Shown here: in pieces, positions 8,777-17,101 of the stretch
Numbering within the stretch: the first letter of the stretch is position 1
How the letters are laid out: the number at the start of each line of letters is the position of its first letter
IMG/VR virus record: IMGVR_UViG_3300031977_002507
Span: 1-21,974 of that record
Strand: one strand, 5' to 3'
Length of the DNA: 21,974 bases
Source: a virus
Position numbers and translations under genes: made by a program
The notes under the pieces: model-generated
Databases searched by the model: none
Told to the model about the DNA's origin: nothing
What the model saw: the letters and a program-made list of their open reading frames with translations, nothing else

Positions 8777-9781
8777 TTAGAACGAGCCAGCGAGAACTCT
8801 ACGGTTGTCGAGGACACCAAAGCCCATTTCTGCAAATCCGTAGTAGCCCTGTCTTTGATGACGGTGAAGAGTTTCGTCTTCAAAGATTTCGACTTCGCGC
8901 TTGACAGGCATAACGAAGCTGTCGCTAGCACCTTGGTCGAGACCGATAACGAGTTCAACGTCGCTACCTTGAAGCGATCCACCAAGATCACTAGTGAAGT
9001 ACGACTGATACTCTTGATTGTCGCCAAACTCGAACAAGTCGTGCAAGTTGACACCAAAGATTCTGGTGATTGCAGGACCATCGTCGCCAGCAACGTAGAT
9101 TTCTCTACGGCTAACTTCGTCAAGCTGATCAACACCCCAGTTGCGGATGTCTTCGATAGCTTCTGGCGAGCAGTAAAGGTCGGTCAAACGACCGGGAGCG
9201 GTAACACTGTTACCACCACCATTACGACGCATGACGGTTTTCATCAAGCTTACAAGACGCTTAGTGAACTGACCGGCAGCTGCATCAGCATCGTAAACCA
9301 AGATGTTACGGTCTACAGCAGCAGCCAAAAGGGTGTGCCAGCCGTCGTCGTTGATTTTCTTCACGAATGAAGACTCAAGAACCTGCATCGCGCGAGCAAC
9401 AACATTCCAGTTGGCTTCACGAGCGTACTTGAGCAAGAAGTCAATCGAGCTAGAAACGCCATAGGTGTTGACCATGACGTAATCACCTTCAACGTGACGC
9501 TCAGGAATACGTCCGTTTCCGGGATTAGTGTAAGCAATATGATCGACTTCGCTTCCGGGTGACAAGAGGTCCAATGGGAACTCTGGAGTCGCGCCGGGTT
9601 CGAGAGGCATTGTCTCGAAAATCGAGGTAACAACATCGCCAAAAAGAACGCCCTTACGAAGAGGAAGCTCAAGAGCTTTAGCGATTTCGCGCTGTGCTTC
9701 GATAGCAACAGCTTTATCAGAAGCGCCAGAACGCTTTAGCAGTTCAATGAATTCTGCTGATGGTCTTTCTTTGATCGACAT
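8777..9781 (-). CDS. Major capsid protein (334 aa)
   Basis: This 334-residue protein lies where the major capsid gene is expected: after terminase, portal, protease-scaffold and a small capsid accessory gene. A near-perfect Shine-Dalgarno (AAAGGAGAT) precedes the ATG, and a strong terminator follows, both fitting very high expression. The sequence has an alpha-helical start (SAEFIELLKRSG, AIEAQREIAKAL), a central helical stretch (WNVVARAMQVLESSFVKKINDDGW) and a late YCSPEAIEDIRNW segment. This layout is compatible with HK97-fold capsid proteins, including the P-domain helix pattern. I cannot cite a diagnostic motif, so the fold is inferred from context, length and style. Codon choice looks more GC-rich and regular than in the adhesin genes, consistent with high expression. 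Confidence 0.85.
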   Translation of the reverse strand: MSIKERPSAEFIELLKRSGASDKAVAIEAQREIAKALELPLRKGVLFGDVVTSIFETMPLEPGATPEFPLDLLSPGSEVDHIAYTNPGNGRIPERHVEGDYVMVNTYGVSSSIDFLLKYAREANWNVVARAMQVLESSFVKKINDDGWHTLLAAAVDRNILVYDADAAAGQFTKRLVSLMKTVMRRNGGGNSVTAPGRLTDLYCSPEAIEDIRNWGVDQLDEVSRREIYVAGDDGPAITRIFGVNLHDLFEFGDNQEYQSYFTSDLGGSLQGSDVELVIGLDQGASDSFVMPVKREVEIFEDETLHRHQRQGYYGFAEMGFGVLDNRRVLAGSF

Positions 9782-9806
9782 GTTAAATATCTCCTTTATA
9801 ATTTAA

Positions 9807-10298
9807 TTATACGTTAGTGTTAGGAAGGTCGATGTAAACTTTAGCATAACCGTCCTGATCTACGCCAGAAAGGAATCTACCAACAAGTCTGGTCGAACCA
9901 TCGGCATCGGTATCGTCACTGGAAAGGTCTTCGATAGCCAAGTTTCCACTGTGAGCAACGTAGGCAGGATCACCAGCGCTTGGGCTAGTTCCTTCTAGGC
10001 TGTTTGTCACAACGTAACCTTTACGAAGAAGAGTGACCTTGCCACCTTTTTGAACTTCGTCTTTGTGCTGGTTCAAGTGCTGACGAGTAAGGTCAATACT
10101 GACCATATCGTTGAGCAAAAGACCAACAGGAACTTTTCCGGATGGAAGAGCAGCATAAGTAACCAAAGCCTCGCCTTGGTCCATAGCCGCCCCAGAACCT
10201 CCGGTGCTAACAGAAGCAATACCGCCTCTGGTAGCTGCTTCATTCATGAAGAATGAAATGTCAGTATCTAGAACACTTCTATCTGATTTAAGAGCCAT
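9807..10298 (-). CDS. Probable capsid decoration/stabilisation protein (163 aa)
   Basis: This 163-residue protein lies between the protease-scaffold gene and the major capsid gene, the usual place for a decoration or cement protein. The second half reads as a small beta-barrel-like domain (VPVGLLLNDMVSID, VTLLRKGYVVTN, GDPAYVAHSGNL, RLVGRFLSGVDQDGYAKVYIDLP). That pattern, ending in a GRF-like strand and YAKV-IDLP, resembles DUF2190-like and other phage capsid-stabilising proteins. A GGAGATAAATA Shine-Dalgarno precedes the ATG; only 25 bases separate its stop from the capsid start. Function is inferred from position and fold pattern, not from a catalytic motif. Confidence 0.65.
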   Translation of the reverse strand: MALKSDRSVLDTDISFFMNEAATRGGIASVSTGGSGAAMDQGEALVTYAALPSGKVPVGLLLNDMVSIDLTRQHLNQHKDEVQKGGKVTLLRKGYVVTNSLEGTSPSAGDPAYVAHSGNLAIEDLSSDDTDADGSTRLVGRFLSGVDQDGYAKVYIDLPNTNV

Positions 10299-10321
10299 TA
10301 TTTATCTCCTTGTTAAAAAAA

Positions 10322-10963
10322 TTACTTGTTTTTTGGGGTTGATTGCAAGAAAGAACCAATCCATTCGCTTGCAACACTGCGGAGCGACTCTGCTGGATCA
10401 ACTTCTGGTTCTACTTCAGAAATAGCAACTTCTTCCGAAGCCTCTGCTTCTTCAAGAACTTCTTCGCTAGCTTCCGCTGCGTCTACTTCTTCTTCGATTT
10501 CAGCTTTAGCGTCTTTTTCTTTTTCGTCATCATGCTCTTCCGCTTTTGGCTTCTTGGCATACTTGCTTTTCATGACCGCGACAACAGCCTCAAAAGCTTC
10601 GTCGTTTACGCCGTCAAAAGATTCGACAGTAGCAGCGGCTTCTTCAGCATCTAGACCAGCTTCTTCAAGCTGTGCCTTGCGCTTCATCATGCCTTCTTTC
10701 TTCTTCATTTCGCGAAGTTCTTCCATCTTTTCTTTCATATCTTTTTCGCCATTCTTGATGGCTTCAGCTTGTTCTGCAATGGTTGCAGTGTTAGCTTCGA
10801 TTGTAGCAGCTTGTTCAGCGATAGTAGCCTCAAGAGAAGCAATCTTTGCTTCAACTTCAGCTTGCTGCTCTGCAACAACCTGTTCTTTTAGAGCTTCGTT
10901 AGCAGCTTTTGCTTCTGCTAGCTCCGCGCGCAAATCTTCGATCTGCTTATCATGATCTGACAT
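10322..10963 (-). CDS. Nested scaffolding protein from an internal start (213 aa)
   Basis: Inside the protease-scaffold frame, AAGGAG lies 6 bases before an in-frame ATG at 10963 (residue 266 of the long product, MSDHDKQIEDLR). The start falls exactly at the junction between the protease-like part and the coiled-coil part. It would yield a 213-residue free scaffold made almost wholly of charged coiled coil (EALKEQVVAEQQAEVEAKI, later EKDMKEKMEELREMKKKE), with an acidic tail. Phages such as lambda make their scaffold from an internal start in the protease gene, so the arrangement has precedent. The ATG two codons earlier is too close to the Shine-Dalgarno to be preferred. Expression is inferred. 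Confidence 0.7.
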   Translation of the reverse strand: MSDHDKQIEDLRAELAEAKAANEALKEQVVAEQQAEVEAKIASLEATIAEQAATIEANTATIAEQAEAIKNGEKDMKEKMEELREMKKKEGMMKRKAQLEEAGLDAEEAAATVESFDGVNDEAFEAVVAVMKSKYAKKPKAEEHDDEKEKDAKAEIEEEVDAAEASEEVLEEAEASEEVAISEVEPEVDPAESLRSVASEWIGSFLQSTPKNK

Positions 10964-11758
10964 ATTCATCTCCTTAACTGAAGAAATAGTTAACGTTTGT
11001 GATTTTGATTCGTCAAAATATTCACTCTTGTCCAAAATAATACTACGTGGATTAGCAGGTTTTGAAACAAGACCTTTACCAGAGAATGCTAAGTTTCGTA
11101 ATAATCTGCCAATTCTATAGTTTTCGTAAGTACCTTCCCCACCGTAAGCTCTTAAATGCTTTGTAAGAAAAGCAGAAGCTTCGTTTCTTTCTATAACCTT
11201 TGTTTCGCCTTCGGCTGATTGCAGAGCGTAGTCGAAAGCAGGGAACAAACACTCCATAGAGACGAACCACTTACCTTCTTCGATTTCTGCTATAATTTTA
11301 TTCATACGATCACGCTTTTCTTCACCAGACCAGCTAGTGTAAAGAACTGCTTGAGTAACAATATCAAATTGATCAGGCTTTTCTTCTTGCTCAAGACGAT
11401 TCCCGTCTTGGTCAACGATATAACTGCCGGTAATATGACCAATGATATCATCTTCATTGTGCATGAAATTGAATTGTTTATCTTCTGGGGTATTCCTAGC
11501 AGCCCAAGTTTCGCCAGAATCAAAAACGTCATCATTTTTGTTCCAGCCAGTGGAAACTAGAATAGACTCAAGATAGTATAAATCCATCTGATCTTTATTT
11601 TGGGCCACGACCTTTTCGAGAACATCTGCATTAGATATAGAAATCTTAGCGGACTCTAAGTCACCCTTATGAAGATTAGCTTGTGCGCAATAAGCAACAC
11701 TGTTATTTTGTAGAAGCTCAGATAAACCGGCTTCTATTTCTGATTTATATATTTCCAT
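10322..11758 (-). CDS. Prohead protease-scaffold fusion (478 aa)
   Basis: The frame is open upstream of 11758, but the ATG at 11758 (MEIYKSEIEAGL) has GGAGG ten bases before it, so I chose it. Residues 1-260 look like a head-maturation protease: FNFMHNEDDIIGHITGSYIVD places a candidate catalytic His at 100, and GKWFVSMECLFPAFDYA a candidate Ser at 167, the His...Ser layout of phage prohead proteases. Residues 266-478 are a highly charged Glu/Ala/Lys coiled coil (EDLRAELAEAKAANEALKEQ), typical of scaffolding. The gene sits between portal and capsid accessory genes. By family precedent the protease digests the scaffold and trims capsid subunits during maturation. The His and Ser assignments are by motif resemblance only. 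Confidence 0.82.
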   Translation of the reverse strand: MEIYKSEIEAGLSELLQNNSVAYCAQANLHKGDLESAKISISNADVLEKVVAQNKDQMDLYYLESILVSTGWNKNDDVFDSGETWAARNTPEDKQFNFMHNEDDIIGHITGSYIVDQDGNRLEQEEKPDQFDIVTQAVLYTSWSGEEKRDRMNKIIAEIEEGKWFVSMECLFPAFDYALQSAEGETKVIERNEASAFLTKHLRAYGGEGTYENYRIGRLLRNLAFSGKGLVSKPANPRSIILDKSEYFDESKSQTLTISSVKEMNMSDHDKQIEDLRAELAEAKAANEALKEQVVAEQQAEVEAKIASLEATIAEQAATIEANTATIAEQAEAIKNGEKDMKEKMEELREMKKKEGMMKRKAQLEEAGLDAEEAAATVESFDGVNDEAFEAVVAVMKSKYAKKPKAEEHDDEKEKDAKAEIEEEVDAAEASEEVLEEAEASEEVAISEVEPEVDPAESLRSVASEWIGSFLQSTPKNK

Positions 11759-11777
11759 TTTAAAAATACCTCCAGTC

Positions 11778-11790
11778 TGATAATACACAA
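11778..11790 (-). promoter_or_regulatory. Putative late promoter element before the protease-scaffold gene
   Basis: Minus-strand TTGTGTATTATCA lies in the 58-base gap between portal and protease, about 20 bases before the protease ATG at 11758. It shares TGTGTA plus an AT-rich run with the elements before the fibre module, portal and 48-aa gene. A promoter here would boost scaffold and capsid synthesis over portal. No sigma-70 -35 box is evident. Confidence 0.45.
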
Positions 11791-11816
11791 ATTTTTAATA
11801 TATGAGTTTTTTCTTG

Positions 11817-13895
11817 CTAAAAATCGCTCAATTCAGCAAAGACAGTAGAGTAAATCATCTTCATCTCATTACTATTTGGCTGCCTATTGTTGGTATCAAC
11901 AAACTGTTCAACCTTCTCTGAAGCGAAAGAAGTAAACTCCTTTGGGGGGTTTATTTGAGCCTGTAATAGATTTTTAATTACAGCTTCATCAATTTCCATA
12001 AATGGTTTTAATCCAGTAAGAATACATAGCTTTAGGTGTTCTAGCTGATCTACTTCTGACTTAGTGAGGCTTCTGATGTTCTTCTTATCAAAGTGGGCTA
12101 AAGCTATTGGGGACAAAACCTCAGAGATTTTTGCCTGAGCGTCCATAGCCCAAAGCATAGCCACGGTAGTATCGGAACTCTTTGGTAGAACTCTTTTCTG
12201 CTTTCTTTTCTCTGTATCCCTAGAAAACATAGGTCTTCCAGCCTCTTGAATTGGTTGATTCTCTTCTTGTTTTGGTTGCGGCTTAGGTTCTTCTACAACC
12301 TCTGGTTGGCTGTATGGAATACCGTATTTTTCAAAGTATTCTTCATTGTCAACCAAGTCTTTAGTAATACCAATTTTAGCAACATCGTGGGCATGTTGAG
12401 GATTATGATATGGGCTAGCCTTTTGTGGAGCGTAAGCCTCGGTATCTCTATCTCTAACCTCTCTTTTAACCCTAACCTTCTCGATAGATGGTATTTCTCT
12501 GAATCTTTCCAGAAGTGTTTCTTGTGAGATAATATCTCTATCTGCAAGATCGAGCAACAACTTCTTCTGGGCGGCTTCATCAGACAATACAATAGAGTCG
12601 AAATGAATTTCTGCTGGATATCTAAAACCCATAGCCTTTTGTACTATTGCTATTTCTTTTCTCCAGAAACTAGCCAATATCTCTCTACCATACTCAAGTC
12701 GCTCAACCAGAGTCTTGAGAGAAACGTAATTATTGGTATAACCACCACCGCCAGCGGCGCCGGTAAGGGTAGGAGGTATCCCCAAACCGGCATAGATACT
12801 CGTGAGAACCGGCTGATATTTTTCAGATCCTAAGAATCTATACACTTGAGATTGACTTTCAGTGAATTTCAGTTCCGGTCCCCAAACCATATCCATAGTT
12901 CCACCGCCGACGTTGCTGGCTAATATGTCTCTCAGCTTATTAATAACGGCTTTTGTTGGTATAATCTTATGATCTAAGTCACCAACGGTCCATAGTCGGA
13001 CATTAGAGATAGCGCCATCAAGAGCTGCCATATCTGCTAATTTCATTTTTTCTAACATGATAATATCGTCAAGAATGGAACTAATCATAGGATCAGACCA
13101 AACCATCCAATCATCTTTTTTGTAAAAGTAAAAATCTACTTTATTGGGATCAAGAGGAATAGTTCTTTCGCCATTCTTTAGTCTATTATATAGGTCTTGA
13201 GGTAGAGACTTTTTATTATTTGCAGTCATGAGGGCTTGATGTGAGTTATGTGATAGCTTCATCACGTACTCAGGCTTTCCAAGCTGCACGCCACCAACAG
13301 CATCAATACTCAAAGGATTAAGAAAATCATAACCCCAAGGTATTTCTCTAGACTTAAAGTTGATATCCTCTATTTTTGTATCTGCGGCAATTGCGCTTTT
13401 TAGCGCCCTTTCTTGCTTTCTGTTGATTTTAGCCGTGCTTCTTCTTGTTATTACATTACCAGTTCTGTAAAGGTAGTTCAAGAATCTTTCTGACCTGTCT
13501 GTGCCGCCAACCTCTTGGAACCATTTTCTATAAAACTTTTCTATTGTCTTGTTTGGGTGAACCAGCACAAGCCCCTGACTAGCAAAATCGCTCATCAAGT
13601 CAATAACATTTCTGATTATGCCAACACGACTATAAGCCTGCATACACTGTGCTATTAGTCTTTTCTGTCTGGTGGCAACAGCCTCTCCGGGACGGAAAGC
13701 ATTATAGTCACTTCTGTTAAAACTAGTCCTTACCGAACGGTTAGGCTCTATATCTATGTAGCTGGTTCTTCTGCCATAAGAGTGAGCAGAAGCCTTCTGG
13801 ATACCCTCATATGCCTCAATATTGTCAGCTGTAGACCTGTATGCGTCTTGCTTTTGAGACTCGTTATCCCATGTTAGATATAGATCGTCAGACAT
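11817..13895 (-). CDS. Portal protein (692 aa)
   Basis: The portal forms the ring at one capsid vertex through which DNA is pumped. The call rests on position directly after large terminase, length, and portal-like segments: RIGIIRNVIDLM-type helix near residues 90-105 (here SRVGIIRNVIDLMSDFASQG), DDIIMLEKMKLADMAALDG near 275-295, and GLGIPPTLTGAAGGGGYTN followed by LKTLVERLEYGREILASFWRK near 370-410. The last is the usual portal pattern of a glycine-rich loop before a long helix. The C-terminal 150 residues are polar and Pro/Gln-rich (PQPKQEENQP). The Shine-Dalgarno is weak (GGGAAAA), fitting the modest amount of portal needed. A 54-base gap to terminase carries a TGTGTA element and an inverted repeat. 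Confidence 0.88.
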   Translation of the reverse strand: MSDDLYLTWDNESQKQDAYRSTADNIEAYEGIQKASAHSYGRRTSYIDIEPNRSVRTSFNRSDYNAFRPGEAVATRQKRLIAQCMQAYSRVGIIRNVIDLMSDFASQGLVLVHPNKTIEKFYRKWFQEVGGTDRSERFLNYLYRTGNVITRRSTAKINRKQERALKSAIAADTKIEDINFKSREIPWGYDFLNPLSIDAVGGVQLGKPEYVMKLSHNSHQALMTANNKKSLPQDLYNRLKNGERTIPLDPNKVDFYFYKKDDWMVWSDPMISSILDDIIMLEKMKLADMAALDGAISNVRLWTVGDLDHKIIPTKAVINKLRDILASNVGGGTMDMVWGPELKFTESQSQVYRFLGSEKYQPVLTSIYAGLGIPPTLTGAAGGGGYTNNYVSLKTLVERLEYGREILASFWRKEIAIVQKAMGFRYPAEIHFDSIVLSDEAAQKKLLLDLADRDIISQETLLERFREIPSIEKVRVKREVRDRDTEAYAPQKASPYHNPQHAHDVAKIGITKDLVDNEEYFEKYGIPYSQPEVVEEPKPQPKQEENQPIQEAGRPMFSRDTEKRKQKRVLPKSSDTTVAMLWAMDAQAKISEVLSPIALAHFDKKNIRSLTKSEVDQLEHLKLCILTGLKPFMEIDEAVIKNLLQAQINPPKEFTSFASEKVEQFVDTNNRQPNSNEMKMIYSTVFAELSDF

Positions 13896-13924
13896 TTAAT
13901 TTTCCCAATAGTATTGTTAATAGA

Positions 13925-13939
13925 AATGGTAATACCATT
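13925..13939. repeat. Short inverted repeat between large terminase and portal
   Basis: AATGGTA and TACCATT form a perfect 7-bp inverted repeat around one base. It sits between the TGTGTA element and the portal start. With a one-base centre it suits a dimeric DNA-binding protein better than an RNA hairpin, although a shortened stem with a wider loop could form. It lacks a T-tract, so it is not a convincing terminator. Confidence 0.4.
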
Positions 13940-13948
13940 ATTACACAA
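13936..13948 (-). promoter_or_regulatory. Putative late promoter element before the portal gene
   Basis: Minus-strand TTGTGTAATAATG lies about 40 bases before the portal ATG at 13895 and overlaps the edge of an inverted repeat. It is one of four TGTGTA elements found in the larger gaps of the late block. Function is inferred from recurrence and placement. Confidence 0.42.
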
Positions 13949-13949
13949 T

Positions 13950-15932
13950 TTAATAGATATCTTGTATTTTATCGGCAAACCAAGCTGGTCCATTATAGAG
14001 TTTGCCGGAATTACCAAACCTAGAAGCGTTCTCCTGAGCAAATCCGCCAACCTCGATCTCCTGAATTTTCTCTACGCTAGAGTAGTGTCTGGCAGACATG
14101 TTAGCCATAATCAAAGCAGAATACCTATCTTTTCTAAGTCTGGTCTTTTTACCGGCACCAAGTTTAACCTCTGGAGTATCCCAACGCTCTCTACCGCTTG
14201 ATGTTTGCGTCATGACAATCATAGAAAGCTCATCTTTTAGCTCTTCTATTTCCATAACACAATCTTCGAGAGTGTCGTACTTTCTTCCAGAAACCTTGTC
14301 TTGCTCTATTGAAAGACCAATACTAGCGGTGTCAAAGAATGGGAATAAAACACACTTGTCTTCAAAGTCTTTTCTAAGTCCGTGATTAGCTTCTGCTAAC
14401 CAGTCAGCCTTAGCGAATTGACATAATTTAAGGATATGTAGACCGGAGTGATAGTCTGTGTCTTTTTCTTTTTCTTCTATCGTAGGCCAGATTTGAACCT
14501 CGCCTTCTCCAATCTTATCCCTATCCTGAAGCGCTTCCACAACCGCTATACCACCACCTTGGGCGTCAATGGCGATCTCAACACAAGGAAAAGCCTTCAT
14601 TAGCTGTCTAATTTTCTTAGCACAGTAAGAATAGAAATCGTCTTCCGTTACTATTTTCGATTTCAACTTCTCTTTGTGTTGCTTTCTGGTCGTCGTCCAC
14701 GAATGGACTATTCTTCTATGATCGCCATTTAACTCCAAAACCACTATACTGAAATTATCAACCTCGGAAGCAGGATCGACACCAAAAATATATTTTTTAT
14801 TTGGATCGCCTTTCAGCAGGGCTTCAAAACACACGTCTCCAGAAGGCAGTGTTATTGGCTTCATCTGAGACGTTGTGCATGATTCGATTAGGCTCCTTTT
14901 AAAGAACCCTTGACTATCTGTTGTAAATACCGCACCGTATTCCATCTGATATATTCCAGAATGAACCGTAGCCTTGGCTCTGGCTATCTGGCCGCTATCC
15001 ATAAAACCATCTGGCAGCCTATCTACGGGCATCCTGATAACAGAATACTCTCTCCAATCAAAATCAGCAGGGACGGCTCCACCAAAAACCTCTTGGAGCT
15101 TAAATTCGTCCCCTCCGCTAGCTACTATAGCGTGATATCTCTTCCAATACTCAGCAAAATGATTAAAATCATAATAGGCAGTACCTGAAAGGATAATTTG
15201 GTTTGATTTCATTGCGCCGGTGTCCGACTCGTCTGGACTACTAATGGGTATGCCTAATTCTTTAGCTTTCTTTTCTCTCGCTTTTTGCTTGACCTTTTCT
15301 ATAGGAGAAGCGGCAACGGCAGCAAAACCAGCAACAACGTTTTCAAAAATATCTCTAGGAATAGAGGCAAATTCGTCAGCAATGATATCATTAGCACGCT
15401 GACCTCTAATCTTGCTACCGTCACCGAGCGGGAGGCAGGTAATAGTGCTTTGACCGATGTGCATAACACACCTATCCACATCTCTTCTAGGTCCACTATT
15501 ACTTGCACACAAATCCCTCAAAATAGGCGCGTTCTTCCAAATAGTATCCATGTACTCAAAAAGAACTTTAGACTGCCTAAAGGCCGCACCAACAACAATT
15601 ATCTTTCTTCTAGGCATAAACAAGGCGCGTAGTAATGGGTAAACAGAAAGGATGAAAGACTTACCCATACCACGACTACCAACGAGCATTGGGAATTTTC
15701 TATTCCACATCTCGTATAACAATAAAGACTGAAATGGAGACAACTCAACATTTAGTATGTACTTACAAGCAAAAGAGAAATACTCTGGACGCATCATTAG
15801 CCACGCAATTCTCTCTAGAAGTTTTTCATTATCAGAATCCTGCATGACGAAATCCATAGGGTTAAATAGCTTAGATTCATCTACGCTAATCCCAAGCCAC
15901 GCATCTTCTATTTGCTTTGTCTGATCTATCAT
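13950..15932 (-). CDS. terL: Terminase large subunit: packaging ATPase and nuclease (660 aa)
   Basis: This motor enzyme packages DNA into the prohead using ATP and cuts it at genome ends. The ATPase part shows a PFQ adenine-binding segment at 66-68, Walker A GSRGMGKS at 85-92, Walker B IIADEF at 183-188 (Asp186, Glu187) and a coupling SGT at 249-251. The nuclease part shows the RNase H-like acidic motifs: IFGVDPASE with Asp386, EIAIDAQGGG with Asp456, and a late RLRKDRYSAL Asp near residue 610. All key residues are present, so the enzyme should be intact. Length is normal for the family. The ATG overlaps the ClpP-like stop as ATGA, so translation is coupled. The portal gene follows. Confidence 0.97.
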   Translation of the reverse strand: MIDQTKQIEDAWLGISVDESKLFNPMDFVMQDSDNEKLLERIAWLMMRPEYFSFACKYILNVELSPFQSLLLYEMWNRKFPMLVGSRGMGKSFILSVYPLLRALFMPRRKIIVVGAAFRQSKVLFEYMDTIWKNAPILRDLCASNSGPRRDVDRCVMHIGQSTITCLPLGDGSKIRGQRANDIIADEFASIPRDIFENVVAGFAAVAASPIEKVKQKAREKKAKELGIPISSPDESDTGAMKSNQIILSGTAYYDFNHFAEYWKRYHAIVASGGDEFKLQEVFGGAVPADFDWREYSVIRMPVDRLPDGFMDSGQIARAKATVHSGIYQMEYGAVFTTDSQGFFKRSLIESCTTSQMKPITLPSGDVCFEALLKGDPNKKYIFGVDPASEVDNFSIVVLELNGDHRRIVHSWTTTRKQHKEKLKSKIVTEDDFYSYCAKKIRQLMKAFPCVEIAIDAQGGGIAVVEALQDRDKIGEGEVQIWPTIEEKEKDTDYHSGLHILKLCQFAKADWLAEANHGLRKDFEDKCVLFPFFDTASIGLSIEQDKVSGRKYDTLEDCVMEIEELKDELSMIVMTQTSSGRERWDTPEVKLGAGKKTRLRKDRYSALIMANMSARHYSSVEKIQEIEVGGFAQENASRFGNSGKLYNGPAWFADKIQDIY

Positions 15933-16567
15933 TTGTAAATACCGTCCGCGAAACCATAGTACACGGCTTCTTCAGCGGACATATACCAGTCTCCATTATT
16001 TAATTTTCTTTTTATATACGCCTTGGTCTTTGAAAGCGTATATTCTGACTCTTTAAAAAACTTTCCAGTCTTGTGGCATTTTTCCGCATATATATCAACC
16101 ATCTGCTGCGCCGCACTTTTTTCAAACGCTGCAAGGTTCTGAGAGCTTAGGTAGTGACCGCTTATCTCGCTACTGCCCCAATGCACCATGAAGGCGGAAC
16201 TGGGAGTTAGGAGCCGTCTGGAGGCGGCCTGTATAATAATAGTACCCATAGAGCATAACTGCCCATAACCAATAAAGCTTGTTTTACACCGGGAATTTCT
16301 AATAGCGTCATATATACCCATTCCTGAATACCAGCAACCACCAACCGTTTGCATGTGTATGGTGATTGGCTCTTTGTTAAGGTTTTTAAGAATATTTATA
16401 TTTTTAATGAACATTTGGAGCATTCTGTGGTCAACACCAGCCGACTCGCCAGAATCATCAAACTCATTTATATATATTTCCCTATTCTTAACATCTACTC
16501 CATAGCCGTGGATTTCTCCAACAATATCTCTATTGAGCGTCATTATCTGTCCCATTAAAAAGTTCAT
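15929..16567 (-). CDS. ClpP-like serine protease (212 aa)
   Basis: ClpP-fold peptidase with a full catalytic set: nucleophile Ser106 in GQLCSMGT, His129 in AFMVHWGS and Asp193 in NGDWYMSAEEA. The oxyanion-strand TVGGCWYSGMGIYDAI (74-89) corresponds to NSPGG...IYD of ClpP, and MSAEEAVYYGFADGI closes the domain as in ClpP. Three in-frame ATGs (16567, 16555, 16543) are possible; 16567 has AAGAGA upstream and 16543 a weak GGGACA, so the start is uncertain by 8 residues. It overlaps the ERCC4 nuclease gene upstream and terminase downstream. ClpP-fold proteins serve as head proteases in lambda-like phages, but a separate prohead protease is present here, so it may instead degrade or modify other proteins. 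Confidence 0.88.
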   Translation of the reverse strand: MNFLMGQIMTLNRDIVGEIHGYGVDVKNREIYINEFDDSGESAGVDHRMLQMFIKNINILKNLNKEPITIHMQTVGGCWYSGMGIYDAIRNSRCKTSFIGYGQLCSMGTIIIQAASRRLLTPSSAFMVHWGSSEISGHYLSSQNLAAFEKSAAQQMVDIYAEKCHKTGKFFKESEYTLSKTKAYIKRKLNNGDWYMSAEEAVYYGFADGIYK

Positions 16568-17099
16568 TAAGTCTCTTAAAGATACTATTGCAAATTATAA
16601 AAGCATTATACTTATTATCGCAAAAAATAACATTTATATCTCGCCTTATAGATATTTCCATAAGAGACTTCATAAGATATTTACCACTAAGTTTAGTCTG
16701 GTCAACAATATCAAATCTTTTTCCTACAGGCTTCTTTATCTGGCCGCTTTTGTACATCTCATAATTCTTCTTGTCGTTTTCGTCAAGTAGACTCATGGGA
16801 TAGTTAATAACGTCAGAAGCAGAAAACTCAAGCAACAGATAACGAAAGTGGAAATCCTTCATGCGCTCCATTTCGTTAAAAAATGCCTCTTTTTTCCTTC
16901 CTAGGTTCATACTAATCTCAGATACCGAAGCTTTTCTTTCGATGCACACGATATCCTCATACCCCTTGAGGGTATAGTCGCCAGTATGAAGCGTTCCTAT
17001 TTCCATACCATCGCACTTATCGTATTCACTAAAGAACCATCCATCCTGCTCTCTAGTGTCTTTTATAACTGTGTACTTTGGTATTTGTTTTCTTGGCAT
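16530..17099 (-). CDS. ERCC4-fold (XPF/Mus81-type) nuclease (189 aa)
   Basis: The N-terminal third carries the ERCC4 nuclease signature: VIKDTREQ (Asp14, Glu17), TGDYTL (Asp41) and CIERKAS (Glu54, Arg55, Lys56), the GDY...ERK metal-binding core of XPF/Mus81 enzymes. The rest is helical and Lys-rich with no clear second domain; an HhH tandem is not obvious. Such nucleases cut branched or flapped DNA. Within a packaging operon it may clear branches from replicating concatemers, a job done by endonuclease VII in T4. A second resolvase-like gene lies on the other strand of this window. It starts 2 bases after the stop of the 90-aa gene and overlaps the ClpP-like gene. Confidence 0.85.
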   Translation of the reverse strand: MPRKQIPKYTVIKDTREQDGWFFSEYDKCDGMEIGTLHTGDYTLKGYEDIVCIERKASVSEISMNLGRKKEAFFNEMERMKDFHFRYLLLEFSASDVINYPMSLLDENDKKNYEMYKSGQIKKPVGKRFDIVDQTKLSGKYLMKSLMEISIRRDINVIFCDNKYNAFIICNSIFKRLNELFNGTDNDAQ

Positions 17100-17101
17100 A
17101 T

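Noticed and set aside
8855-9370. Plus-strand frame of 171 codons opposite the capsid gene
   Set aside because: Shadow of a strongly supported, highly expressed gene; no ribosome site or known motif.
10326-10955. Long plus-strand frame of about 209 codons opposite the scaffold
   Set aside because: Ser/Ala-rich low complexity is the mirror of Glu/Ala/Lys codons on the true strand; no ribosome site and the sense gene is well supported.
11759-11788. Ten-residue N-terminal extension of the prohead protease (MYYQTGGIFK)
   Set aside because: The strong GGAGG lies within this stretch and points to the ATG at 11758.
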